The notes under the pieces were generated by a model, which did no database searches, was not told where the DNA came from, and was given only the letters and a program-made list of their open reading frames with translations. The translations under genes were made by a program, and so were the position numbers. A DNA stretch of 64,000 nt from assembly GCA_002368175.1 (NCBI GenBank), contig AP018173.1:124001-188000 (forward strand). The letters run 5' to 3'. This DNA is from Calothrix sp. NIES-2098. GTDB taxonomy: Bacteria; Cyanobacteriota; Cyanobacteriia; Cyanobacteriales; Nostocaceae. Below are positions 9,179-18,310 of this stretch, in pieces (the stretch's first letter is position 1; each line of letters starts with the position of its first letter).

Positions 9179-9789
9179 TTGATGTTAGTCTATTAGCAAA
9201 TCTTTTACATTCAGATAATCAAGGTAGTCGTTTTTACGGTGTAACTGTAGGTATTGTCACTAATAATAAAGATCCTGATGGTTTGGGGCGAGTGAAAGTT
9301 CGTTTTCCTTGGTTGTGGGATGAACAAAAAAATATCGGTGTCGATAGTCACTGGGCTAGGGTGCTGGCTCCGATGGCTGGGAATAATCGAGGGCTTTACT
9401 TTTTACCGGAAGTGGAAGATGAAGTTTTAGTTGCCTTTGAACATGGTTTAGCTGAATTTCCCTATATTTTGGGGGGTTTATGGAACGGTAAGGATAATCA
9501 ACCAGAAAATAATAATAATGGTCAAAATAACAAGCGTACGATCAAGTCTCGTAGTGGTCACATTATTAGCTTCGATGACACCAATGATAAGGGAAAAATC
9601 GAGATTGTTGATTCATTAGGGAACAACAGCATCACCATCAGCACAGATGATAATGCGATCGCCATTGTGTGTAAAACTGGCAAGCTCAAACTCAGCGCCG
9701 AAGGAATTGAAATTAGCTCTGGTGCAGGGATTGATATCAAAGCTACGGGCGAATTAAATATCAAGGGCAGTGTGGTGAATATCAACTAA
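9175..9789 (+). CDS. Spike protein, gpV / VgrG C-half-like baseplate assembly protein
   Basis: A 204-residue spike: an N-terminal OB-fold (gp5 N / VgrG) with FYGVTVGIVTNNKDPDGLGR, VKVRFPWL and SHWARVLAPMAGNNRGLYFL, then a C-terminal beta-helix of short repeats (ITISTDDNAIAIVCKTGKLK and similar). The ATG overlaps the stop of the hub gene. It forms the membrane-puncturing needle under the hub, capped by the PAAR-like protein encoded next. Length and order match P2 gpV-type spikes. No lysozyme domain is present. Confidence 0.92.
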   Translation: MIDVSLLANLLHSDNQGSRFYGVTVGIVTNNKDPDGLGRVKVRFPWLWDEQKNIGVDSHWARVLAPMAGNNRGLYFLPEVEDEVLVAFEHGLAEFPYILGGLWNGKDNQPENNNNGQNNKRTIKSRSGHIISFDDTNDKGKIEIVDSLGNNSITISTDDNAIAIVCKTGKLKLSAEGIEISSGAGIDIKATGELNIKGSVVNIN

Positions 9790-9833
9790 ACCGATCAGAT
9801 TTGATTTTTTCAGAATAATTCTGAGGAGGAAAA

Positions 9834-10238
9834 TTGCTAGAACAGCCAGCAGCTAAACAAGGCGACCAAATAGTGGCTGTAGATATGCATATCGTGATGA
9901 TTCCCAGTCCAGCAGGGCCCGTACCAACACCATTACCTCATCCTTTTAAAGGCATCATTAAAGGTAATCTCAGCCGCAACGTCAAAATTATGGGTATGTC
10001 AGCAGCAACGGTAGATAGCACTGCGGATAATATACCGCCCCATATTCCCACACCACCAGGGACTGCTTTTCAAAAACCACCAACTAATAAGGGTACTATC
10101 ATCACTGGCAGTACAACTGTCAAAATCAACGGCAAAGCTGCTGCTCGTACAGGCGATCGAGCCATAACTTGCAACGATCCGGTAGATCTGCCAGTAGGTA
10201 ATGTTTTGGCTGCTGGTACTGTATTCATCGGTGGATAA
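9834..10238 (+). CDS. PAAR-like spike tip protein (Afp10/Pvc10-like)
   Basis: A 134-residue PAAR-like protein that would sharpen the tip of the spike. It has the PAAR pattern of repeated Gly-rich turns: AAKQGDQIVAVDMHIV, TPLPHPFKGII near the front, and later ITGSTTVKINGKAAARTGD with a Cys (AITCNDP) and GNVLAAGTVFIGG. The start is TTG 9834, set by GAGGAGG at about 9823-9829; no ATG lies near. It follows the spike gene by 44 bases and precedes gp25. A PAAR-like protein next to the spike is usual in eCIS. Confidence 0.88.
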   Translation: MLEQPAAKQGDQIVAVDMHIVMIPSPAGPVPTPLPHPFKGIIKGNLSRNVKIMGMSAATVDSTADNIPPHIPTPPGTAFQKPPTNKGTIITGSTTVKINGKAAARTGDRAITCNDPVDLPVGNVLAAGTVFIGG

Positions 10239-10252
10239 GAGAGGGTGTATTT

Positions 10253-10651
10253 ATGAATACTAATTTTCTGGGTGTAGGCTGGGAGTTTCCAGTAGAACTG
10301 GACAAAAATGGGAAAATCAAAATGGCCTATTACGAACAAAGTATCCGTAGGGCTATCAAGATGATTATAGAAACTGCCCCAGGTGAACGGGTGATGCGTC
10401 CCGACTTCGGCTGCGGTATCCACAATTTTGTTTTTGCGGTCAATAGCGCTGGTACAGCAACTAGAGTTGCAAGTGAGGTGAGTGAGTCTCTGATTAAGTG
10501 GGAACCTCGGATTGATCTAATTAATGTAAATGCCTTTCCTGATCCCGACAAAGCCTACATATTGCTAATCTCCATCGATTATCGGGTGCGTGCTACTAAC
10601 AACGAATTCAACATAGTCTATCCATTTTATTTGGAATATCAGGGTGTATGA
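10253..10651 (+). CDS. gp25-like baseplate wedge protein (Afp9/Pvc9-like)
   Basis: A 132-residue GPW/gp25 family protein, the wedge element that joins sheath and baseplate. Typical motifs are WEFPVELDKNGKIKMAYYE at the front, the helix with APGERVMRPDFGCGIHNFVF (the conserved EPR-like loop is here APGERVMRPDFG), and a C-terminal beta strand ending YPFYLEYQGV. Its stop overlaps the start region of the large baseplate gene, implying coupling. Order PAAR then gp25 is reversed relative to Afp numbering but common. Confidence 0.93.
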   Translation: MNTNFLGVGWEFPVELDKNGKIKMAYYEQSIRRAIKMIIETAPGERVMRPDFGCGIHNFVFAVNSAGTATRVASEVSESLIKWEPRIDLINVNAFPDPDKAYILLISIDYRVRATNNEFNIVYPFYLEYQGV

Positions 10652-10655
10652 ATTT

Positions 10656-13600
10656 ATGAAAGTTCCGGAGATTGACAAGCGCAACTATGACGATATTGTT
10701 GCCCGTACGGAAACCTTAGTTCAAGCTTTTACAAGTGAGGTAAAGCCGACATTTGAAGCACTTAAGAGTCGTACTCTCAATCAAGATATTACTGACCCTG
10801 ATACGGGTAAGATAATTGCTGCTGGAACTTATATAAATGATGATTTAGCCAAGCAAATCAGTGAAATTAAAGGACTGAACCTGGTAAAAGTGCAGCCTTG
10901 GCAAGCATCTGAAGATCATGATGCTGGTGGGGCGCTGATCCATATCTTTGCGCGAATGGTGCAACTAGCGATCGCTCGCCTCAATAAAGTACCAGAGAAG
11001 AATTTCTTGGCTTTTTTGGATTTGATTGGTATTCAAACCCAACCGCCCCAGCCAGCCAGAGTCCCCTTGACTTTCAATTTAGCAACTGGTAGTCCCCTTG
11101 ATACTTTCGTCCCTGCTCAAACTCAAGCAATCGCTCCACCAACTGAAACCAAACCAGAAGAAATTACTTTTGAGACTGATCGCGATTTAGTTGTCACCCC
11201 ATCCCAACTGATGGCGGTGTTTGTGCGTGACCCTCTGAGCGATCGCTATGGTGATTATACAGAAGTAGCTCAGGGTTTGGTAGATAAAAGCTTTTCTGCT
11301 TTCAGTGGCGATCGCCCCATTACCCACAGTTTTTATTTAGCCAACGACGAGTTATTTTTATTACCTAATCACAAGACAATTACTCTGACGATTCACTCAA
11401 CTGATGCAGAGCGACTCGCAGGACTCCCTATTTCTTGGTACTACTGGGATAGTAATAATATTATTCAAGACTTAATAGTTACTTCCTCACTCAGAGAAAA
11501 TGACCAGTGGCAAGTCTTGATCGCAAACTTCCCAATCCCAACAAAGCAAACAATCAACGGGGTGAAAGCTTCATGGGTAGAGGCTCGACTCAATACTGCT
11601 TTACTGCCAGACTCTCAATTACCAAAAATTAATTATATCAGTGTCAAGGTAAATATTCAGCATAGTGAGTTAGTTCCTGACCTTGGATTTACCAACTTCT
11701 TGGCACTTGACCTGAGTAAAGATTTTTATCCCTTCGGTACACAACCAGCCTTTAACGACACTCTATACCTGGCTAGTGAAAAAGCATTTGCCAACCCAGG
11801 AAGCAAGGTGACGTTAAATGTGAAACTTAGTGAATTTTCACCCTTACCAATCAATCCTGCGGCAGACTTAGAAATTGCATGGGAAGTTGGAAATGGTCGT
11901 GTTTGGGAGCTAGTAGGTAAGTCAGTTTCTCATAGTTCTGGTAGTAACTCTGGCTTCATTGATATGACTCAAGCTTTTACTAAAAATGGCAAAATTGAAT
12001 TCACCCTACCCTCAGAAATTGGCTTAGAAACAGTTAATGGACAAAGCAATTATTGGATACGCGCTCGGATTATTAAAGGTAACTACGGTACGAGAACGGC
12101 TCTTACTCAAGAACTTACACACACTACACTAAGTGAAAATAGTCAAGACACCGATCCAAATGAGAGAAAAATAATTAAAGTTACTAGTGTTCGAGGTTTC
12201 TTACCAGGCGATCGCATTCAAATTGCTTCTGGTGGTAATAACCAAGAAGACGCTGAGATTGAAAGCATTAATTTGGCAGAAAGTAAATTTATCCTACGTG
12301 CAGCCCTCACCCACGATCACCCTATCGGCACAAGTGTAATCCTGTGGAGCAACTCAGCTTTAGGTCCACCATCAATCGCATCCCTTACCCTGAGTTATGA
12401 CTATAAGCAGAGTGCTGCTGTGTCTGCCTGTCAGACTTACAATGACTACACCTATGTTGACTGTACAGCCGCAGCAACTCAACTAGACTCTTCTGGCTTT
12501 GAACCCTTTACCCTCACAATAGACACACAGCCAAACCTCTACTTGGGATTTGACAAACCTTTCTCTAACCGATCCGTTACACTCTATGTTGGTTTAGAGA
12601 CATTACTTTACCAAGCAGAAATATCTTTCAAAAATCAAAATTTAACTAAAGAACTAGCTCCAATCAACTGGGAATATTCCAGTTCTTCAGGTTGGATTTC
12701 TCTGCAAGTTCACGATGAAACTCATGCTTTTACGCAACGGGGCTTAATTCGCTTCACGGGTTTACAACATATTCAGCCTCGCACAGAATTTGATCGCAAC
12801 CTTTATTGGTTACGTGCTTACACAAAAAACAATAAAGATCAACAGCAAACCTTGCCGCCCATGCGACATCTGCTACTGAATACGACTTGGGCTACTCAAG
12901 TAATCACAATCGAAAATGAAATTTTGGGATCTAGTAATAGCCAACAAAACCAGGTTTTTCGCACAACCAAAACACCAGTATTAAAAGGACAACATCTGGA
13001 AGTGTTTGAGCCTCAGATGCTTTCACCAAAAGAACGGAACAAAATTATTGAACTTGAGAGTAAGGATGCGATCGCACCGATTTTAGGTTTTGCTGGTGAA
13101 TTGGAAGGTGTTTGGGTGCATTGGCATCAAGTACCGAATTTCAATGCTTCTGATACATGGGATCGTCACTATATTCTGGATCACCTTACTGGTGAAGTGC
13201 GTTTTGGCGATGATCAACGGGGAAGAGTCCCGCCTCAAGGTCGTAACAATATCCGTATAACTTACCAGACTGGTGGCGGTGAAAATGGTAACTGTCCAGC
13301 AAAAACTATTGTTCAACTTAAATCGGCAGTACCCTACATAGACAGTGTTACAAACTATGAAGCTGCTGGTGGTGGTGCTGATCCAGAGACACTAAATGCT
13401 ATCAAAGAACGGGGTCCCAAAACACTCCGTCATCGGGGTAGAGCTGTAACTGCTCAGGATTTTGAAGATTTGGCCCAAGAAGCATCTCCTGCTGTTGCTA
13501 AAGCCAAGGCCATTACTCCTTCTAAGAAAAATGGTATTGGTCTAGTTGATTTGATCGTTGTACCCCATAGCCAAGAGCCTCAACCAATCCCCAGTTTAAA

Positions 13601-13991
13601 CCTACTGGAAAACGTTGCCAATTACATTCGCGATCGCTGTGCGCCTACCTTGGAGTTGCGAACCAACGGCCCGGATTGGATCGCCATTAGCGTTAAAGCA
13701 GAGGTAGTACCAGTGTCTTTAGCAATGACCATGAATCTTGAGGTAACTATAGTCAATGCCTTGCAGGACTTTCTGCATCCACTCACTGGTGGTTGGGAGA
13801 AACAGGGATGGCCTTTTGGTCGCACACCGCACAAGTCTGATTTTTATAGATTACTGGAATCGATTGACGGCGTTGATTTTGTCACTACTATGTCTGTGCA
13901 GGAAAGCCAGCAATCGATCTTAACTAGGAGTTTAGTCTACTCTGGCAATCATACCATCAATATCACTTCACCATCACCGGAGGAAGCCTAA
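10656..13991 (+). CDS. Large baseplate wedge protein (Afp11/Pvc11, J-type)
   Basis: A protein of about 1111 residues, the long J-type baseplate wedge subunit of eCIS and P2-like tails. The N-terminal helical region includes HDAGGALIHIFARMVQLAIA and RLNKVPEKNFLAFLDLIGI; several beta domains follow, and the C-terminal core has HRGRAVTAQDFEDLAQEASP and the terminal FLHPLTGGWEKQGWPFGRTP also found in the next gene. ATG 10656 is my choice; a GTG at 10644 in frame overlaps the gp25 stop and is the alternative. It is longer than Afp11, with two related mid-domains (WEVGNGRVWELVG and NWEYSSSSGWISL). Confidence 0.92.
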   Translation: MKVPEIDKRNYDDIVARTETLVQAFTSEVKPTFEALKSRTLNQDITDPDTGKIIAAGTYINDDLAKQISEIKGLNLVKVQPWQASEDHDAGGALIHIFARMVQLAIARLNKVPEKNFLAFLDLIGIQTQPPQPARVPLTFNLATGSPLDTFVPAQTQAIAPPTETKPEEITFETDRDLVVTPSQLMAVFVRDPLSDRYGDYTEVAQGLVDKSFSAFSGDRPITHSFYLANDELFLLPNHKTITLTIHSTDAERLAGLPISWYYWDSNNIIQDLIVTSSLRENDQWQVLIANFPIPTKQTINGVKASWVEARLNTALLPDSQLPKINYISVKVNIQHSELVPDLGFTNFLALDLSKDFYPFGTQPAFNDTLYLASEKAFANPGSKVTLNVKLSEFSPLPINPAADLEIAWEVGNGRVWELVGKSVSHSSGSNSGFIDMTQAFTKNGKIEFTLPSEIGLETVNGQSNYWIRARIIKGNYGTRTALTQELTHTTLSENSQDTDPNERKIIKVTSVRGFLPGDRIQIASGGNNQEDAEIESINLAESKFILRAALTHDHPIGTSVILWSNSALGPPSIASLTLSYDYKQSAAVSACQTYNDYTYVDCTAAATQLDSSGFEPFTLTIDTQPNLYLGFDKPFSNRSVTLYVGLETLLYQAEISFKNQNLTKELAPINWEYSSSSGWISLQVHDETHAFTQRGLIRFTGLQHIQPRTEFDRNLYWLRAYTKNNKDQQQTLPPMRHLLLNTTWATQVITIENEILGSSNSQQNQVFRTTKTPVLKGQHLEVFEPQMLSPKERNKIIELESKDAIAPILGFAGELEGVWVHWHQVPNFNASDTWDRHYILDHLTGEVRFGDDQRGRVPPQGRNNIRITYQTGGGENGNCPAKTIVQLKSAVPYIDSVTNYEAAGGGADPETLNAIKERGPKTLRHRGRAVTAQDFEDLAQEASPAVAKAKAITPSKKNGIGLVDLIVVPHSQEPQPIPSLNLLENVANYIRDRCAPTLELRTNGPDWIAISVKAEVVPVSLAMTMNLEVTIVNALQDFLHPLTGGWEKQGWPFGRTPHKSDFYRLLESIDGVDFVTTMSVQESQQSILTRSLVYSGNHTINITSPSPEEA

Positions 13992-13993
13992 TT

Positions 13994-14977
13994 ATGACCT
14001 TACCTTTACCAAACCTAGACGATCATACTTACGCCGAACTGGTAGAAGAAGCTCGTTCTCTGATTTCTAATTTATATCCTAAGTGGACAAACCATAATCC
14101 CACAGATACAGGGATCATTTTGATTGAATTATTAGCTTGGTTGACAGAGATGAAGCTCTATCAAATCAACCGAGTGCCAGATCAAAATATTGTCACTTTT
14201 CTCAAACTGCTCAACGGACCAGAATGGAGTTTTCAAGGCGATTTGCCAGAAAGGGATAAACAAACCAAAGCTTTAAACGCAGCTATCCGAAACACACTGT
14301 TGGATCTGGAGGAACGCTACCGAGCAATTACTTGTGATGATTTTGAATACCTAGCTATTCATCAATGGCCACAGACACCAGAAGCAAAAGCTTTGGGTGA
14401 TGAAGGTAAAATCAAGCGATCGCACTGCATCGCCCAACGCAATCTCACTTGTGCTGATCCCAAAGCACGACAACAGTCAGCACCCGGACACATGCGCCTG
14501 ATTGTAGTACCTGATATCTCCGACAATCCCACGCCCAAGCCAACCGAGGCTTTATGCCAAAGTTTATGGAAATTTCTGGATGAGCGACGTTTATTGACCA
14601 CACGGCATTATGTGGTGGAAGCACAATATGTACCAGTAAAAATTACAGCAAAGTTATTCCTTGTAGACAATGCATTACCAAACAAAGTCTGCAAACAAGC
14701 TGTGCAAGATATTCGCCAATTCTTCCATCCTTTAACAGGAGGAAGAGACAGTCAAGGTTGGCCCTTTGGACGAGATATATACGTATCTGAAGTATATCAA
14801 TTGCTGGAGACCGTAGGCGGAGTAGATTACGTAGAAGCAGTTAAATTACAGACACAAGAAACTTGGCGGTTCAACCGTGCTTGCAGCAACGCACTCATGA
14901 GCATTACTTTAAACCCGGACGAATTAGTAAATGTGGAGGTAAACGAAAAGTCTTTTGAGATCAAGACAATTGGTTAA
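13994..14977 (+). CDS. Second baseplate wedge protein (Afp12-like)
   Basis: A 327-residue J-family baseplate protein. It opens LPLPNLDDHTYAELVEEARS and continues HNPTDTGIILIELLAWLTEM, a hallmark of this family. The C-terminal part repeats the signature of the preceding protein, FFHPLTGGRDSQGWPFGRDI, with VYQLLETVGGVDYVEAV. The two J proteins probably form the heterodimeric wedge, like T4 gp6 pairs. It is compact compared with Afp12 because the middle region is missing. The start is two bases after the previous stop. Confidence 0.9.
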   Translation: MTLPLPNLDDHTYAELVEEARSLISNLYPKWTNHNPTDTGIILIELLAWLTEMKLYQINRVPDQNIVTFLKLLNGPEWSFQGDLPERDKQTKALNAAIRNTLLDLEERYRAITCDDFEYLAIHQWPQTPEAKALGDEGKIKRSHCIAQRNLTCADPKARQQSAPGHMRLIVVPDISDNPTPKPTEALCQSLWKFLDERRLLTTRHYVVEAQYVPVKITAKLFLVDNALPNKVCKQAVQDIRQFFHPLTGGRDSQGWPFGRDIYVSEVYQLLETVGGVDYVEAVKLQTQETWRFNRACSNALMSITLNPDELVNVEVNEKSFEIKTIG

Positions 14978-14991
14978 TCCTAAATCAGGTA

Positions 14992-15822
14992 ATGTATATG
15001 GCAAATAACATCCCACTGACACAGGTAAGCTACTATTTACAATATCTGCCAGCCATTTTTCAGGAAGATATAGACCAGTATGGAGTCAACTTTATTGGTC
15101 GCTTCTTACTGGCTTTTGAGAAAATCATCACAGGTTTAGGGGATGTTGATGAACCTGGAATAGAAGAAATCCTCGATGGCATTACCGATCCAACCACTCA
15201 AGAATTGTACTTAGCTGGGATCTCCCGCTACTTTGAACCTGGCCCTGGTTTGTCTGCACATAAGCGATCGCCACCCGAATTTATAGAATGGCTAGCAAGT
15301 TGGGTAGCTCTCAATCTGCGCGAGGATTGGAACGAAGAAGATAAGCGTCGCTTGATTAGCCATGCAGTCACTCTGTACCGCAAGCGTGGCACAAAAGCTG
15401 GTATCAAAGAAATGCTCAACACTTATATTAGTCCAGTTGTTGAGATCTATGAATTTCACGAGCCTTTACAAGTAGAAAGAATTTCTACTGTCGGTATCAA
15501 TACTATTCTTGGTAACGGTTTACCCCACTATTTCTTGGTCAAAATATTCTTGTCTAACTTTGGCGAAGAAACTTTTAACACCTGTAAAGACCAACAAAAG
15601 CTAGCTAGAGGGATTCTTGAGCAAGAAAAACCAGCCCACACTTATTATGACTTTGACATCGAAGTACCGTTGATGCAAGTTGGAGTGCGATCAACGGTAG
15701 GAGTAAACACGATACTTGCATCTCCAGCCTATGAAGTCCCAGCTATTCAACTTGGAATATATTCCACAGTCGGAGTTGATACCTTGCTAGGAACACTAAT
15801 ACTCGGAAAATTTAACAGTTAA
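14992..15822 (+). CDS. gpI-like phage tail protein of the baseplate
   Basis: A 276-residue tail protein of the P2 gpI type. It opens SYYLQYLPAIFQEDIDQYG and has YLAGISRYFEPGPGL, WLASWVALNLREDWNEEDK and LYRKRGTKAGIKEMLNTYI, the standard signature of this family, which joins wedge and fibre. The C-terminal third carries three copies of a STVGVNTIL-type motif (see findings). ATG 14992 and ATG 14998 are both possible. The fibre-like gene follows, as is normal for gpI/gpH pairs. Confidence 0.88.
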   Translation: MYMANNIPLTQVSYYLQYLPAIFQEDIDQYGVNFIGRFLLAFEKIITGLGDVDEPGIEEILDGITDPTTQELYLAGISRYFEPGPGLSAHKRSPPEFIEWLASWVALNLREDWNEEDKRRLISHAVTLYRKRGTKAGIKEMLNTYISPVVEIYEFHEPLQVERISTVGINTILGNGLPHYFLVKIFLSNFGEETFNTCKDQQKLARGILEQEKPAHTYYDFDIEVPLMQVGVRSTVGVNTILASPAYEVPAIQLGIYSTVGVDTLLGTLILGKFNS

Positions 15823-15848
15823 ACCATTACAGAATCAGGATTACAAAC

Positions 15849-18065
15849 ATGACAAACAATCATGATGTGGAAAAAAGACTACGTTATTTTAACGGTCAGT
15901 TCTTAAATAACGATGACTTCACAGACGAACAGAAATATCACCTAGACAGACAACGAAGACATAATCGACTGTTGCACACACCAGGTATTGCTGAAGGTCT
16001 GGAAATTATTGCTGAGTGTAATTCACATCATATAGAAGTACGCCCTGGTACTGCTGTAGATCAGCAAGGTAGGCAGATTGTTTTGACTACAAAAGAAGTG
16101 AGAAGCCTCAGAGATTTTGGGTGTGGTAAGGTTTATGTAGCGATCTCCTATCATCAAGAACCATCGGATCTCGCCACAGTGGGAGCAAGAGACGAGACTC
16201 GCTGGCACGAACATCCCAAAATTGAAATTTTAGCACACAGTGACGATATTGAAAAAGGCGATCGTATTCCATTAGCCTGCTTGGTTTTAGGTGATGGTGG
16301 CAAGATAGAACACCATCACGAGCATGTTCGTTACTATGCTGGCGTTCGCATCAGTCCAGAGGTAGATTTACGTAAACTTACTTTCTCAAGTAAAAGTGTA
16401 CATTGTAGTTGCTGGCCAGAACTTCATTTTGGTGCTGCTCATCGCATTGACCTGATAGGTAGTCTCTATGTCGAAAGACATCTTGGTATTGGAGTAGAAA
16501 ATCCCAAAAATAGATTAGATGTCAAGGGTGGAGCAGTCATTGGTGCAGATTACTGCGAAAGACAAGAAGCTCCATCAGATGGTCTTTTGGTAAAAGGAAG
16601 GGTTGGCATTGGGAATAATAGTCCAGGATCAAGTTTAGAAGTCACAGGTGCAACGAGAAATAACAATGATTCCGCCCTTAATGTTACAGACTGTGATGGG
16701 AAGAGTCTTTTGTATGTAAGAAATGATGGCAACCTTGGCATCGGGACAACACAACCGCAAGATAAGCTGCACGTTAGTAGTGGAAATATCCGACTCGATA
16801 AAGACAGTGAATTGTTTTTCGCTGATAACGGACAAATTAGGAGTTTAGACAATAACCACAGTATTTTGTTCAACCCATCCCAGAACAAGATGGAGTTGAG
16901 GGAAAAAGGCGACTTGATCTTTTCCCCAGGTGCTGTAGAAGGAAAAGAGACCGCAAAAGTTGTGATGTTGGCAAACGGCAACGTTGGTATTGGCAAGGCT
17001 GATCCAAATGTAAAGTTGTATGTTGAGGGCGGAATACAAGCTACCAATCTTGGGGGTACAGGGAGTGACTATGCTGAGTGGCTTCCTAGACTTCAGCAAG
17101 ATGAAGTTATCCAAGAAGGCGATATTACTGGAGTGTTTGGCGGCAAAATTACTAAGAAAACTAACGATGCCCAAACTCTTATGGTCATTAGCAGTCAGCC
17201 GCTTGTTCTGGGGAATATGCCTAGTCAAGAAAACAAACTCCCACATGAAAAAGTGGCATTTATGGGTCAGGTGCGGGTTAAGGTGAGAGGAAAGGTTCAA
17301 GCAGGTGATTATATTGTCCCGTCGAGGTTGAATGATGGAGTAGGTATAGCAGTATCGAGCGATAAAATTACTTCTGCTGCTTATGCTACTCAAATCATTG
17401 GTACTGCCTGGGAATCTTCACAGCAAGAAAATGTGAAGCTGATTAATGTGTTAGTCGGTCATCAGTCTAATTATTCCTGGATAGGAAAAATTCTGAATAC
17501 TATGCAAGCACAGCAAATAGAAATTCAATCGCTCAAGACTGAAATAGAGTCGCTAGAAAATTCAGCAGATTTAACTGAGATTCGCAATCAACTTGCAGAA
17601 ATTCAATCGCTTAAAGTTGAAATGGAGTCGCTAAAAAATTCAGCAGATTTCACTGAGATTCGCAGTCAACTTGCAGAAATTCAATCGCTCAAAGCTGAAG
17701 TGGAATCTGTCAAAAACCAATCTGATTTAACAAATATCCAAAATCAAATTACAGCAATTCAAAGCTTTAAAACAGAGGTGGAATCAAACCAAAAACAATC
17801 TGAACTAACTACAATTATTGAAATTGCAGCATTGAAAGCAGAAATAGAAAATCTAAAAAACCGATCTGAACTAGATGCTATGCAAGCTCAACTATCACAA
17901 GTTCCATTGCTAAAAACAGAAATAGAATCTCTCAAAACCAAATCTCTTATCACTGCTAATAATGAAATTGCTTCACTCAAAACAGAAATTGAGTCGATAA
18001 AAACTAAACTCAAGCAATCTAATTGGCTAGGTAACGATAATATTGTATCAACTTGGTTGGGTTAA
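15849..18065 (+). CDS. eCIS tail-fibre-like protein with coiled-coil C-terminus
   Basis: A 738-residue fibre-like protein. Residues 1-170 form the conserved baseplate-associated head (RLRYFNGQFLNNDDFTDEQK, RHNRLLHTPGIAEGLEI). The middle has fibre repeats of the type NLGIGTTQPQDKLHV and NVGIGKADPNVKLYVEGG. Next comes a globular domain (SDYAEWLPRL, VAFMGQVRVKVRGKV, AGDYIVPSRLNDGVGIAVS) common before intramolecular chaperone regions. The last 180 residues are coiled-coil repeats (EIQSLKTEIESLENSADLTE). It probably trimerises and binds the target or membrane anchor. No S74 peptidase dyad is evident. Confidence 0.82.
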   Translation: MTNNHDVEKRLRYFNGQFLNNDDFTDEQKYHLDRQRRHNRLLHTPGIAEGLEIIAECNSHHIEVRPGTAVDQQGRQIVLTTKEVRSLRDFGCGKVYVAISYHQEPSDLATVGARDETRWHEHPKIEILAHSDDIEKGDRIPLACLVLGDGGKIEHHHEHVRYYAGVRISPEVDLRKLTFSSKSVHCSCWPELHFGAAHRIDLIGSLYVERHLGIGVENPKNRLDVKGGAVIGADYCERQEAPSDGLLVKGRVGIGNNSPGSSLEVTGATRNNNDSALNVTDCDGKSLLYVRNDGNLGIGTTQPQDKLHVSSGNIRLDKDSELFFADNGQIRSLDNNHSILFNPSQNKMELREKGDLIFSPGAVEGKETAKVVMLANGNVGIGKADPNVKLYVEGGIQATNLGGTGSDYAEWLPRLQQDEVIQEGDITGVFGGKITKKTNDAQTLMVISSQPLVLGNMPSQENKLPHEKVAFMGQVRVKVRGKVQAGDYIVPSRLNDGVGIAVSSDKITSAAYATQIIGTAWESSQQENVKLINVLVGHQSNYSWIGKILNTMQAQQIEIQSLKTEIESLENSADLTEIRNQLAEIQSLKVEMESLKNSADFTEIRSQLAEIQSLKAEVESVKNQSDLTNIQNQITAIQSFKTEVESNQKQSELTTIIEIAALKAEIENLKNRSELDAMQAQLSQVPLLKTEIESLKTKSLITANNEIASLKTEIESIKTKLKQSNWLGNDNIVSTWLG
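17515..17760 (+). repeat. Coiled-coil-coding tandem repeats in the fibre gene
   Basis: Repeats of about 25-28 codons, each beginning near GAAATTCAATCGCT (Glu-Ile-Gln-Ser-Leu), follow each other three to four times and decay toward 17990. They encode heptads of IQSLKxExESLKNxxDLTEI. Confidence 0.75.
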
Positions 18066-18310
18066 TGTTGGTACTTAGAAACACGGTTTTAACGAACTGC
18101 AAATTTTATTAGGGTGCTTTATAAATGTAACGCACCCCACCCAACATACAACTTTTGGGTTAATAGAAAGCTTTAAAGGTCGCTCTATAGGTAAAAACCT
18201 ATCTGGGCAGGGGTTAATAAAGTTTATTCTCTGCCATCAGCAACAAAAGCCGATATTATTTGGTGTTTCTCTGATTCTGGTGCGTGATTTGAGCAGAAAT
18301 TCAATTTTTT
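18066..18310 (+). other. Non-coding gap before the ATPase gene
   Basis: A 245-base gap separates the fibre gene from the ATPase gene, the only sizeable break inside the injection-system cluster. It contains a GGTGC/GCACC inverted repeat near 18113-18138 without a T-run, and no convincing ORF. A separate promoter for the ATPase and cargo genes could lie here; I see no clear -10/-35 pair. Confidence 0.4.

Noticed and set aside
16550..17393. Long minus-strand open frames (165 and 182 codons)
   Set aside because: They lie wholly antisense to the fibre gene, have no RBS or known motif, and mirror its repeats.
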